Source of the DNA: Parapristionchus giblindavisi
Lineage: Eukaryota; Nematoda; Chromadorea; Rhabditida; Diplogasteridae
Assembly (NCBI GenBank): GCA_943737045.1
Contig: CALSFV010000208.1
Coordinates: forward strand, 1,116,001-1,180,000
DNA: 64,000 nt
Direction: 5' to 3'
Both the position numbers and the translations under genes were made by a program. The first letter of the stretch is position 1, and each line of letters begins with the position of its first letter. This document shows positions 26,143 to 38,213 of the stretch, one piece after another. The notes under the pieces were generated by a model, which saw only the letters and a program-made list of their open reading frames with translations, ran no database searches and had not been told where the DNA came from.

Positions 26143-29100
26143 ATCTGGAAAGTTCAAAGATCATCATTCAAATAAATAAGAGGGGATAATGAGTGGGTAA
26201 CGGGAGATGAGTCTTTAAGGGAACGTCGTTGAAGACGTAGAGGGAAGGACACTCGAGAGATGAAGATGATAGACAAACAAAAGTAGTGCCATTCAAGACA
26301 TACATACACGTTCAGACTCATATGGACTAAAGGGGGCGGGGCTAGGGATGATGAGAGAGGCAAGGTGGGTAGAAGAGACGGGTAGACATGAGAGAGAGCG
26401 AGAGAGGGAAGAGAGTAGAAGAGACGGTTAGACGGTCAGATGAAGGATAGAGAGAAGAGGGAGTAGAAGAGACTAGGTGGACAATGGGAGAGAATAAAGA
26501 GAAGAAAGAAAGAAACCCATTGATCGAACGGTCACTATAGGTGAGGATCATCCATGCAGAGGAGAGAGTGGAAGGAGGAACAGAGAAGCAGACCCTGCGG
26601 GATACTCGAAGGAGAAAGTGAAAACAACTGTCAGTTGTATACGGAGAGATTGATAAAGTGAGAGGCGGTCGTTTACAAGTGTTAACCATACTCATGCAAT
26701 CTCATGACCACTGGGAGTTAGTTAGATTGTAAAGTATCTCTATCTGTAATATGAGCCTCGATATATTGTATCAACTACCTCACTGAGCACATTTACAGCC
26801 TGATTAGTATATAAATATCGTCTCGTAATAGTGACTGCATTCCTTATAGGCAATGACTAATCTCTCCACAACTTCTACTGGACCACCGCTTATCCTTCTT
26901 AAGGCTCTCTCTGCGTCTCTCGCTATCCCTAGATCTCTCCCTGTCTACCTTAATATTCCTCACTACAACTAGAGATGAAAGGATATGATGAAAGAACTGA
27001 ATCATCATCATAATCGACTATTAGTACTTCATATTCGAAGAAAGATAAAGGACCCTAATTGTATTGATGAAAGAAGAAGAGCAACGACTCATGAAGACCG
27101 TATAGGACAATTCTTTTGAAAGAAAGCGACAATACTCGCAACCTTTTCATGATAAAGTAAACGCCGATAGTTAACAGAGGAAAGAATACAAAAAAGGGAT
27201 TGAAGATGTAAATAACCATCGATCGACATTTGCGAACGCTGTTAATGTACGGACAAAAAAGAACGACACAATGAAATTGACAGGACAAAAGAGGCGAAGA
27301 GATCGGAAAGATCAAGAAGAGAATGAATGCGAAATAGTAGATTGGAGAGCTAAGAGAGAGCGGATGAAAAGGGAAGGTCTAGGCCCGAGGATACGGTTAT
27401 CCATTCACTGATCTATGTGTGTTCCTGAGATTGAAGGAGATGAAGAGGGAGGGATGAGAAGGAGAGGAAGAGAGGAGGAAGAAGAGGATGAATGGATGTT
27501 TAAGGTCATCGAGATATGGATACAGAATAAAGAAAGAAGAAGACGAACCGTTCCAATCAAATATAGAATGAGTATAGAGGAAGAGAAGGTAGAAGAAGAA
27601 GAAGTTTAGTAGTTCTACTCAATAGGGTCACTTGTAGTCTAAAGGACGAATAAAAACGACCAAACGAAGATATAGGTAGAATGAGTAATGACTTTTGTGA
27701 TGAGAGAAGATAACAGATTAGAATTAATAGAAGAAATTCCAGATCTGGTACATGGGAAAGAGTACATTAACTCGGGAATTCATATATGGTCAGCATGATC
27801 ACCCTCGTGTAGCCGTACAAGTTGAATACAGGGTGTCTAATTGATCGAGAATTTTCATTTTCCCAAAAAAGCTCAACATAAATCATAGGCTTTACTTAAA
27901 TTCGCATGTTTACTAGGTATTCAGAGAGAGATTGCTAAATCTAGTAGAGATTGAAGATAACCCATCGATAGAATGAATAATCACAGGGGACATCAGATAT
28001 GGTCCATTACTGATGCATGTGAGAAGAGTCAACAGTGTGAGGTAAATGGAGGGATTGATCGTGAGAGGAGAGAGGGGAGGAGAGGGGAATGAGAGGGGGA
28101 GAGAAGGAGGACCAGAGGGAGGAGAATCGAGAGTGAGAGAGTGAGGGCCAATAGAGACTGGAAAGGTGGGATAACCAGCCATAAGGAGGGATAGCAAGAT
28201 AGAGATAACATACGAATGATGAATTAGACTGAGAGTGGACAGTAATGGGTAGATCCATTAGACTCGATGATTATCAATGATGAATTGCCATTAAAGGAGA
28301 AGAGAATAGATGAATGTGTGATAAGTAGACCTCTATTCTCATTACGGATGAATAACCATGATATGAAACAAGAATAAGGGGGATGGGGACAGGTTGGAAA
28401 CGAAGAAGGGCATTGAATGTTATTAGGAATTGTTAGAGGAATGATATGATATGAGAGACACGGAGACCACATGCTGAGACTATGGACTAATGACAGATAC
28501 GGAGACAATAAAATGAAAGATCTTCATCTTTCTTCTCGGTATTCGGTAGAACATTGAAGAATTAATGATTTACTTTCACATGATGAAATCACTAAGGCCT
28601 ATATTGTCACAGAGTGAATGCCACGATGACTGTTATTCTTTGAAATCTTGTAGTCATAGGACAAAGACGTGCAATATTATTTTACCGTATAATAGGAGAA
28701 TGGCAAAGATACAGTCATGGAGTGAAGTAGTTTGGATGGTATGAATAGTTCCCGTGAGGTATGGAAGACCTTGCCACACATACTACGCACACTTTCTCTG
28801 CTGCTATTGTCTCCTTTTCTCACACATAGGAATGAGGAATTAAGTGGCTCTATTCTCAGGTGGACACAAGAAGAAAAGACTAAGGAAGGAAGCAAGACCA
28901 ATGCCATATTGTAGAATTGTCAAGAGAGACAATTATGGTATTAAACCAAGTGAGCGAGTGGGGGATAGTAGTGGAATTGGAGTGACCTGAATGAAGCTCT
29001 TTCACTCTTTATTTCCCTTCTCTTACTAACAACGGAAGAAGAGAAATCGAATCATCATCATTTATGCTCATGTATGAGGTGAAGGTCTAAGAGAAACGTT

Positions 29101-30260
29101 GACTCGTAATTCATCCCTAAATCTCTTCTATCCGCGTCGCTCTATCCCTCGACCCTCTCCCATTTTCTTAGAGTATAATAAATTTCTCGAGTAAATCTTT
29201 CCATTTTCCCTCCTTTCTCTATTTTGGCTCCGCCCATTTTGTCGATCTTCATACCATATTTCCCACAATCGTTAATACGTCTGGGGATTTGAGAAGAAAA
29301 ATTCTAATGGTCGCGCATTGACGATATAGATAAAGTAACCGATGAAAAAGAGTCGATTGAACTCCTAATTTCACTATAGGACATATATGGAGTCGATGGT
29401 CCGGGGACTATTTCGGCCTTCAACCAGGTGTCATTTCAACTAAGAAGAAGAGAACGAATAAGATGGATAAAGAAGGAGAGTCCAAGTCTATTCCATCTGG
29501 CGCCTAACCTCATTCGAATCTAATGAAGTGAGCAAAACTTAACTTAACGGTGAGACAATTTGAAATTAGGCGAATTTGAAATGGAGACTACTGTAATCAA
29601 GATAATGAATGGTGGTGCAGAAGGAATAAATAGAAAGGGCATCAAAATATTCGAATGGCGAAGGACTAGGGGCGCCTATGAGTAACTGTCGAGAAGGGGG
29701 GACAAGAGGGGCAGAGGAGAGAGGTTGAATCAACAAGGGAAAGGAGAGGTGAACAAAAGAGGAATAAATGAGGTATGTGAAGAAATGAATGGAAGGTCAA
29801 TGGAAGAAGATAAAGAGAATGGAATAGAAAAAAGAGACTCAAGAATGGCATTTGTGATCATTGGAGGTATGACGGAGATAGAGAGGAACGAAGGGGCCTT
29901 GAGATAGAGGTAGAGGGATAGGAGAGGTAGACGATGGGTATGGAAGATCTACAGATAGTAGAAGGGGATAGGTAGGATATCCTCTCGAACGGGGGATGAG
30001 CTCCCCTTTGGAGATAAGATGGATAAGTAGTCGGATCGTTCAAAAGAGTGAAGAGGAGGTCACTCCACGCAATGGTATTACATATGCAAAGAGGAATAAG
30101 AAGAGGAATGATCCGTCGTTTGACTCGAAATGCAAGGATGACTAACACATGCACTATTGGAATGAAGATGGATTGAAAGCAGCCCGAAGATGATATGTCT
30201 ACAGTTTTGATTCAACGTAGACATACCATGTCATATCATATATATTTCTTTTCATGTCTG
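26143..30260. other. Intergenic, purine-rich, no gene seen
   Basis: Lies upstream of the Ig-receptor start codon, so it should contain the promoter and any 5' untranslated exon. The plus strand is GA-rich (strong at 26380-26480, 27425-27605, 28060-28140). Open frames here are products of the biased composition (Ser/Leu/Pro-rich or Glu/Arg-rich) and are not called. Confidence 0.5.
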
Positions 30261-30694
30261 ACAAGGGGATGGTCGCAACTGGTCCTGGCCATATGAGATG
30301 GCAATAACATGATTATTATCAGTTTTCGATGCTGATTACGAATCCGTTTTCAGAAAGTGCCTAATCGATCTAATTTTCGAGAAAATCGGTATTTTAATTC
30401 GGAAATTCGTGTGGTTTCCTGCGCAAACCGTCCGGGTGGGCTGGTGAACTCATCTATAAACTCTCGTAGTAGTCTAGCTTTCATCACCGGATCTTTCCGA
30501 TGCAATCCAAATAGTTTCTGAGGGAAACTACTCGAATTTTCGAATTAACAAGCCAAATTTCAATACCGATTTTCTCGAAAATCAGGTCGATTAGGCACTT
30601 TCTGAAAACGGATTCGTAATCAGCATCGAAAACTGATCCTAGAAATGTTATTGCCATCTCATATGGCCAGGACCAGTTGCGACCATCCCCTTGT
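30261..30694. repeat. Foldback element of about 434 bp
   Basis: Arms of roughly 165 bp (30261-30428 and 30528-30694) are near-perfect reverse complements. The ends read ACAAGGGGATGGTCGCAACT and its mirror, and the match continues through GATCTAATTTTCGAGAAAATC with small differences. A central spacer of about 100 bp separates them. Non-coding; a non-autonomous foldback transposon is the likely identity. No target duplication is evident at the edges. Confidence 0.85.
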
Positions 30695-30792
30695 GAGCAC
30701 ATCGAATAATAGTTTTCATTTAACAAAATAAATGTATAATATCAAGCTGAATTTACTACTGCTAATAAATTGCAATATTTAATACTAAGGAA

Positions 30793-31101
30793 TAATGGCT
30801 CGTTAAAAAATAGTGGAAAACCGAAATCGGCGACTTTCCAGCGACTTTCCAAAATGGAAACACGAAATTTGAATTCGCGCGCGCGCAAAGAGAAGCGGGA
30901 ATTCAAATTGAGAGTTTCCGTCATCAATTTTTAGCAGTTAAAATGGAAATTCAACTCGGAAAGTCGGAATTTGAATTCCCGCACCTCTTTGCGCGCGCGC
31001 GAATTCAAATTTCGTGTTTCCATTTTCGACTTTCCGGGTACTTTTTTAACGGGTGGAAAGTCGCCGAATTCGGGTTTCCACTATTTTTTAACGAGCCATT
31101 A
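30793..31101. repeat. TA-ended foldback element of 309 bp
   Basis: The ends TAATGGCTCGTTAAAAAATA and its reverse complement define the element. Inside, the blocks CGCGCGCGCGAATTC/GAATTCGCGCGCGCG and GGAAACACGAAATTTGAATT also mirror each other, so nearly the whole length pairs with itself. TA at both ends fits insertion by a Tc1/mariner-type transposase (known for that superfamily; inferred here). Confidence 0.85.
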
Positions 31102-33704
31102 GAGAAGGACACTCTAATTTAAAAAAAAGGTGAACCAATTGTGTGAATTGACTGACTAAACTATACAATGATTGACAGTAACAGGCAGTAAGTAAGTTGA
31201 ATACTTGAGACAATGAACAATGAAAGTGTGAGAAGCTCTTCGAGTGTTACCATTTAATGGCAGAGGAGAGAGAGAGGGGGGAGGGAGAGAGGGAGAGAGG
31301 GGAGAAGGAGAGGAGAGAGGGGAGAAGGAGAGGGAGAGGAGAGGGACTGTGAATGAAAGAACAACAAATAGTTGGTAATAATGAGAGAACGATCGCCATT
31401 GGGGTTGGTTGCTATAAAGTGAGAGAATGAAGAAGACTATTGACTATAGAAACGATCGAGGATAGATGAAGGTCGTCTCTCCTCACTCTATCTCTCAATC
31501 TATTTCTTATACTTCTTCACTCTTGCTATAGATACAGATCATGAATACACAATTCAAACCGTAATGGAGACCGATGGGTATTGATTAACAGGGCGAAAGA
31601 AATGATTTGAATGAACACGAAACAGGAAACGGGACCGGAAATGAGAAAGTGTTGCCTGTTGTTGAAGAGGAAAACAGTTTCTCTGATTATACAAGTGATG
31701 ATATAAGGAATACTGCATAGTGATATGAGGAAGGACGAATGGAGGAAGATAATGGAACGGTTAAAGAGGAAAACGATGAAGTGAAGAGATAAGGAAGGAA
31801 CAGGAATCGAATGGCAACAAATGTGTGAAGAAGAAGAAGAGGAGGAAGAAGAGTATTGACTAGTAGAGAGTAATTACTACTACAATTCCTAGTTTGAAGG
31901 TATGGTCAGTTGAGACCACGAGGGGGATTGCTCTAGTATTGTGTACTGACCTTCGACGATCCCTTCCGTACTCTCTCTCTCTCTCCCTCTCTCTCCCTCT
32001 CTATCTCTCTCCCTCTCCTTCCTCTCTCTCTCCCTCTCTCCCCTCTCTCTCTCATCCCTCTCTTCCTTTATACATTCTTGGTAGTCTCCCGACGGGCACA
32101 CACTCAGATACGTTTACTATTACGATCGAGAGCAAGAGGAAGTCAACACAAATCATCTCTCTCTCTCTCCCACATAACTTTGACCATTTCTCTCTTTCTC
32201 TTCACTTTGGTCAATCGAAACGCGAAGTGAACATATTGTACGACACCTTTCACTTTACACACAAAACAATTGATTCGTCAAAAGTTTACTGACAACCGTT
32301 GTAACTGTTCAATAGCCAGAGGCTAAAGACTGTCACGAATAAGTGGACATTTAAAAGGTCAAAGGTGAAGGTATCATAAACTTTACGATACAGATGCAAT
32401 AGTAGAATAGAGAGATCAGTGCAGTTATTTGAAATTTGCATGAGTTTAAACGAAAATCTTATGTAACAGGACACGATTATTATATTAAGAAAACACTTGC
32501 GCGCAATATACAAGAATTCCTGAGCAATGGAGATGGAAGCTTAACCTACATATACGGTCTCTTCACAGACTATTTCTTTGCCTATCCTAATGAGAGAGCG
32601 AAGGTTGATGAAGAGATCGTTGACCGATAGTTTCTCTCCATTCAAATTTATCTGGTGAGATATATCGAATGTCGATTGAAATGTCATAATGTTTGTGTGT
32701 GCAGAGGTGAGATGATAGAGTGGATTGGAGGAGAGATAGATAGAGAGATAGATAGAAGTGGTAGAGGGGGGCATATTGGGTAAGGGTTTACCACAATATA
32801 TATGGAAGTGTAAACAGTATTGAGTATATGAGAGGAGACTGAATGAAATGACCACTATGATAGATGGAAAAAGATGAGAGAGAGGATGCGAACGCCGATA
32901 AAGGTATGATGTACATGAAGTGTTCGCACTTGTGGCAGAACTCCATTACATCGTGTGTGCTCATTTACTTCGTCAGTTTAACTGATGGGTGGGCAAATAA
33001 AAAGAATAAGTAGAAATGAGGACTCTGCTTCTTTTTCTGTATATGTGGAACACAAGCAATGTTATGGGTGGGATCATGATAGAGGTGCGAAAGTCTCAAG
33101 TGTGTGCCACTTTTAATTGTCTTCTGGCGATACTTCACACTGAACTGTTGACACAAAATCATCATACATAATGAGATCAAGGAAGAAGGTGAGGAGGCTA
33201 TACTGGAAAAACGAAAAAAAAGTGAAACATCCTTCTTTTTGTTGAAAATATTTGACGAAAATTTGAAGAAGATTTTGAAATCTTTGATTCCTGTTATAAA
33301 AATGCAGAGGATAAAATTTTTAAGATGAGGAGCATCAGTGTGCATTTCCGACAGAGCCATGAAAAAAAAAGAAAAATAAATAATTCATCGGTTCTGTAAA
33401 ACTAGTATTTTCTACAGTATATCGCTTTGCAGTCTGATTCATTTCGGATTTTAAAAGTAAATGCAAATTTACTGGAAGGTATAATTAGGCGAAGAAATCA
33501 CGATGAGAAAAAACGAGAAGTGAAAAAAAGACAAAAAAAAGAAAATCACGGTGCCTGAAAATGCTAAAAATCGGAACTTTGTACAGTTTTGTCAATTAAA
33601 AAAAAACAAATTTTCAACTTTTTTCTGTTAACGGTTTATATTTGATTTATTCACTTTATCTTTTCGATATATTATACAAAATATTACACGACATCTTTGT
33701 ATCC
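31102..33704. other. Intergenic region with simple sequence
   Basis: No gene recognised. GA-rich sequence at 31261-31345 and CT-rich sequence at 31970-32060. At 33207-33290 a segment beginning near GAAAAAAAAGTGAAAC resembles one arm of the foldback element at 58349-58940. The AT-rich part 33360-33660 shows nothing else. Confidence 0.45.
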
Positions 33705-34077
33705 GTTCGGCTGATGGTATTTCGCATGTTTATTTTTACAGTCATGGGGATGACAAAAATTATTGACATTTATTACATATATCACACATAATTACAACAA
33801 ATCAACAAAACAAGATATACAAATGTGTGCTTAAATGCAAATGGTAACAATCGAGATGACCTGAGTTTAAAAACATTCTGAATTTAAGAAGAGAAAAAAG
33901 AAGAATATTTATAACTGAAGAAAACTCTGTAAGAACACTCTGTTGAAATAAATGTTTTGAACAGTGATGAATTTGAATATAGGAAATATTGTTTGAATTG
34001 TCATAGAAATTGTTGAGACGAAGAAGAGGAAGGGAGAGGGGGAAATTGGAAGGGGTGTGTGGGGGGGGGGGAGGGAT

Positions 34078-34135
34078 ATCAGGGCATCGGGACATACTAG
34101 ATAGGGATCTATCTAGTATGTCCCGATGCCCTGAT
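34078..34135. repeat. Perfect 58-bp palindrome
   Basis: Two perfect 27-bp arms (34078-34104, beginning ATCAGGGCATCGGGAC, and 34109-34135) flank a 4-nt loop, GGAT. The paralogous segment near 43297 lacks it and runs directly from the G-rich tract into TACTAGAGCACATTTG, so it was gained here or lost there. Confidence 0.9.
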
Positions 34136-34220
34136 GTACTAGAGCACATTTGAAAGTGTGACCAGTGTAGATTAATACACGTAGAGAATTGGAGAGACAG
34201 GAGAAGGACGAAGGAATCAT

Positions 34221-36163
34221 TTATTTATTTTTTATTTATTTATTTGATACACCCGTGACAGGTGCGACAGCAAATACAGAAACGATGAGAAAAATAATTA
34301 TAATAATGTAAAGACTTGGGGAAGGTGACAGGGGTAATTTGACGATAGCTATCATATCTCCGGAGTTCCAGTAGGAGTGAGGTGGACGAGGCCTCAGAAC
34401 GGGAAGGGGACCGTTCAGATCCATGTGACTGTTTGGATCATAATGGAAACACCGGGATAGATAACTATAGATTGAGTACTTGTACTTGTAGGGTAAGGGG
34501 GAGATCGGGATGGCGAAATAAGTGGAATTTAGTAGATTGAATTGACAAAATTGGATTACAAATTCGATGTAAATTACACAAAAAACGAGTTGTACGATGT
34601 GCAAATGAACTACGAAGATTCTCTCGTTTAGCAATGGGAATGTGAATAGAGAATGCGTTGTGACGAGAATTACAATTTCGTAAACAATAATAATCGGACA
34701 TAGGTACACCGACAAGTGAGCGAATTATCTTTACAGCAAAAATGATGTCAGCGACTAAACGTCGTGTATAAAAAATAAGTTGGAATCGGGGATAGGAAGA
34801 AGAAAAGAGTTGAGATGGTACTGGTGGATTGGGTTGGATTTGCCTATGTAAAGAACGGTGCATTTGTTTTGTGCAACCGATAACTGCCATTTTTGACAGT
34901 ATTCTAATATACCCATTAACCCATTCTGAAGTTGAGAGGTGAGTGTGGGGGATTGGGCGGAATTATGGATGATGAAGAGTTTGATATCATCAGCAAAGAG
35001 GCGGAAGTGAACCAGTGGGTATGGTGATAGGGATAGAGGGAGATCAAAAAGGTAAATCAAAAAGAGGAGAGGACCCAATACCGTACCCTGAGGTACGCCA
35101 CTCAGAACATGTTTCTCTGAGGACAGAGAAGAACCAACTCTAACCTGTAAACGACGATTAGAAAGATAATCAGTGAGCCAATCAAATATACAACCACGGA
35201 TACCTAGACAATGTAATTTATGAAGCAATTTAGAATGAGATACAGTATCAAATGCCTTAGCGAGATCAACATACACAACATCAACGGAATCATCGCGGTC
35301 CATCGCCGCACGCCATTTCTGGGTACAATCGAGAAGCTGGGATACTGTGGATTTACCACTAACAAAACCATGTTGCTCAGGGGGGATGATATTATGAATA
35401 TTGCACCAACGGATAAGCTTTGGTTTGAGGATTCGCTCCATGACTTTACTGGGAATGGGAGTAAGTGAGATAGGGCGATAATCAGACACAGATGAGGGAG
35501 TGGGAATCTTTGGTATAGGGATCACAAAGGAAGTTTTCCATAAAGACGGAATTTGGCCTAACATAAGACTATAATTCATTATATGAGATAGAGGTTCAGA
35601 AAGGGTGAGAGAACAATGTTTGAATGTAATGGATGGAATACCGTCAGAGGGGAGGGAACAAGAGTCAGATACACGACGTAAATGATATGAAATATCGATA
35701 GGTAGAATGATCGAGGTAGGAATGGATTGAGGAACAAAGCGAGGACAGTTGGGAAGAATGCCATCATCACTAGTGAAAACCGATTGAAAGTATGTAGCGA
35801 ATGACTCTGCTTTTTCAGAGTCACTAGTGATAATTGTACCATTGAAGTCTGTGAGGGAAGGGGCAATGGAAGAACGGGATTTAAATCTAGTTGAGATGTA
35901 TCGATAATAAGACCAACTATGGTTATTGGACAACAATTTGTTTTCCTTGTTTCTAATAAATTTCCTAATTTCCTTATCTAGTTTAGCGGATACATTGTGG
36001 AACTGAGATTTGACGAGTGCAAGGGAAATTTTATCAAAGAGGAGGCGTTTATGAGCAAGGAGTGATCGAATGTGAGGAGGGTAATTATCGAACGGAACAA
36101 TTTGTTTCTTGTAAGGAATAAAGGAAGGAAATAGTTGAGTCAAGTAATCAGTGAATATGGTAT
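34221..36163 (-). mobile_element. 5'-truncated non-LTR retrotransposon (CR1/Jockey-like)
   Basis: A reverse-transcriptase frame runs from the 5' edge (36163) to about 34760. It shows the usual RT landmarks: SDYRPISLTPIPSKVMERIL, EQHGFVSGKSTVSQLLD, VDLAKAFDTVSHSKLLHKL, SGVPQGTVLGPLLFLIYLF and the FADD catalytic box. The frame is then broken: after GKSNPIHQYHL sequence is missing, and the C-terminal part (ADIIFAVKIIRSLVGVP onward) lies in another frame, so the copy is dead. No endonuclease domain is present. The 3' end is an (AAATA)-type tail at 34221-34243. Five-bp ATCAT copies flank it (34216-34220 and 36164-36168), and the paralogous empty site at 43382-43386 has one copy. Confidence 0.92.
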
Positions 36164-36477
36164 ATCATAAAGGATCAAGTGATTTCTCACGAGAGATTTA
36201 TACCACCTACATTTACTACTAGAACGCAAAAATTGAACAATATACATGATAAAGAAATTAGAAAAAAATATGTGCAAAATATCTCAATAAGTGATTCAAA
36301 ATCGGGAAAAACTCTGAGTAATTGTACAAATATATACATATATATCCTAAAATATCTACAGAATACCGTAGCAATTCTCTTTGTCTTCCTGCTCGGATTC
36401 TGAGGATTCCTTGAGACTGGGAACGAGTTGATTTGTGCCGAATGCGATCTGGAAAGGAAGAAATAATAAAGATCAAC

Positions 36478-36608
36478 GATAAGGATAAGGTTGACCTCAC
36501 GTAAGAGCTCTCTAGTGCTAAGGTACCTTTGTTAAGTCTTGTATGTACGATAAGGTAGAGCTCACTTAAGAGCTCTCTAGTGCTAAGTGACATTAGTTAA
36601 GTGTTGTA
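36478..36608. repeat. Two tandem copies of a ~65-bp unit
   Basis: Each unit contains GATAAGGT, CTCAC, TAAGAGCTCTCTAGTGCTAAG and GTTAAGT before TTGTATG. The two copies differ by a handful of substitutions. The repeat lies just downstream (minus strand) of the last supported exon of the gene at 36650-37970 and is absent beside the paralogous exon at 43.67 kb. Confidence 0.8.
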
Positions 36609-36649
36609 TGCTAAGATCTTCATTAACAAAGTTAGTAAGTCATACCTAC

Positions 36650-37970
36650 CTGCTACAGTTGTGAGGTCACGTTCCTTGGCAAACGGTTTGCCGACGTTTA
36701 CAGCCTCAGATTGTGCTGAGATGAGCTAGATGAAACATTGATTGAATTGTTACAGTATGATCAATCAATAATCGATTACTGATTCTAACCTGAGGTGAGC
36801 TTGCACAGCCATTCAAGGATCTCGTAGAGCGCTAGGCGTTGCGACACTGGCCACGCCTGATAATTCGATAAAACTAATCAACATTTCAAGAGAAAAATCG
36901 ATAATTAAAGCTACCTGTAGCATTCCTTCGTGAAAGAGCGACTTCCAATGCAGAATCGCCTTTCGTTTCCGGTATTCGACGATTCCAATAACTAAAATCA
37001 TGGACAATTTTTTTAAACATTCTTGTAATGTGGGTAGATCCCGACAATGAGAAAAATAAATAAGGTCGATCCATACGCTGCGATAGTATGATTATGTATG
37101 GTTGCACAAAACGACTATATAGCCAGTGTGTGCTGAGATCATAGTTTTTAGATGAAACGATAAATAAAGAAAACTTATTGAGCTATCGAGGACTCCAGCT
37201 ATGACTATCAACGTTAGAATGCTCTATAAATACTATTACAAAGTAAATTTATCGTTGCTAAAACATGCAACAAACATGAATAGAATAAGCCCAATGGACA
37301 AGGAGCCTAAATTAAATATACATAATATTTCTCCACAAGATCAAACTAGTTTTAATAAATATTTATTATTTATTATTGTGAATGAGCACCTACCAGATGT
37401 CAGACAGCATCGATCACTCCGTCAGGCAGCCAATTCCGATTTATCGAGACAATCAAGGAGAAAGGACAGAAGGAAATTGACTAAAATTAGTATTTTATCC
37501 AGTTATTTATTCATAATCCCCTCAATCAAAACATCAATAACAAAGGAGGAACAAAGCGAAACGAGAGTGATTGAGTCCCGCCATTTTGGGAGTGGTAGTT
37601 TTAGAGGAAATATGAATATTAAGCATGATATTTATGAAGCACAGATCGATAAATAGGATAAGGCATCTACCAATGAGTGGGATCATGCAAAGGTTTCGGA
37701 AGAAGGGAAACTGCTGTGACTTTTTTTGCGTGTTAATTCTGCTGAACGCAACTCTGATAAATATTTATATTAACGCAATGACGCACACTACTTCATCGTC
37801 CTTTTCAGTAAATTCACTGTTTTCGCTTATTTGAATAAACGATAAAATATTAGATATAACAACACTAACTCTGATCTTTAGCGAGGAAGTCCGATGGCAA
37901 CTTGAGGATGAGTGTCACGAATCGTTCAAGCGCACGCTCCTCATCCCCAGAGTTGTCATACAGTAAGGGC
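36650..37970 (-). CDS. Unrecognised gene or fragment, four exons
   Basis: Four phase-compatible exons: 37870-37970, 36915-36991, 36790-36856, 36650-36715. They read PLLYDNSGDEERALERFVTL, then IIGIVEYRKRKAILHWKSLF, then AWPVSQRLALYEILEWLCKL, then AQSEAVNVGKPFAKERDLTT. The start and the true end are not seen: the first exon begins in mid-codon and the last leaves one base. The next acceptor downstream is the copied MIOS-like last exon, entered in a different frame that stays open to about 36258. The helical block with RLALYEILEWLCK loosely recalls the DDT/WHIM region of RSF1- and CECR2-type chromatin factors; this is only a resemblance. Intron 1 is about 880 nt. Confidence 0.5.
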
Positions 37971-38213
37971 CTGGAAACAAGTAACAGTCTCACTTGATTC
38001 AGGATCGATTTGAAGGCACACCCGAGTTAATTTTACTCTCCACTCTGGCAACGCTTTCTCGTACACAATAAAGCGACAGAGCATTGGCAGGGAGTTTGAA
38101 GTATGTTGGGATGCGTATCAAAAGTGCTTCAGGATCTAAAACTGAACCTCAAATCATCATGGGATGTAGCGAATGACCCCGAAAGATCGACCAATTTCGC
38201 CAGCTGATCTTGA

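Larger units (their letters stand above)
33705..36461. repeat. Segmental duplicate of the MIOS-like gene 3' end
   Basis: 33705-34220 together with 36164-36461 matches 42905-43690 at high identity over about 780 bp. Shared landmarks include TGGTATTTCGCATGTTTATT, the string ACAAATCAACAAAACAAGAT, a GA/GGGA-rich tract and the final coding exon. This copy has two insertions absent from the other: a retrotransposon (34221-36163) and a 58-bp palindrome (34078-34135). The copied exon (about 36369-36461) still reads IAFGTNQLVPSLKESSES then EQEDKENCYGIL and stop, with a few substitutions relative to the parent. Confidence 0.85.

Noticed and set aside
38040..38107. Possible minus-strand exon (LPANALSLYCVRESV) upstream of the gene at 36650-37970
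   Set aside because: Its outgoing phase does not match the next exon, and the plus-strand retroelement begins nearby.
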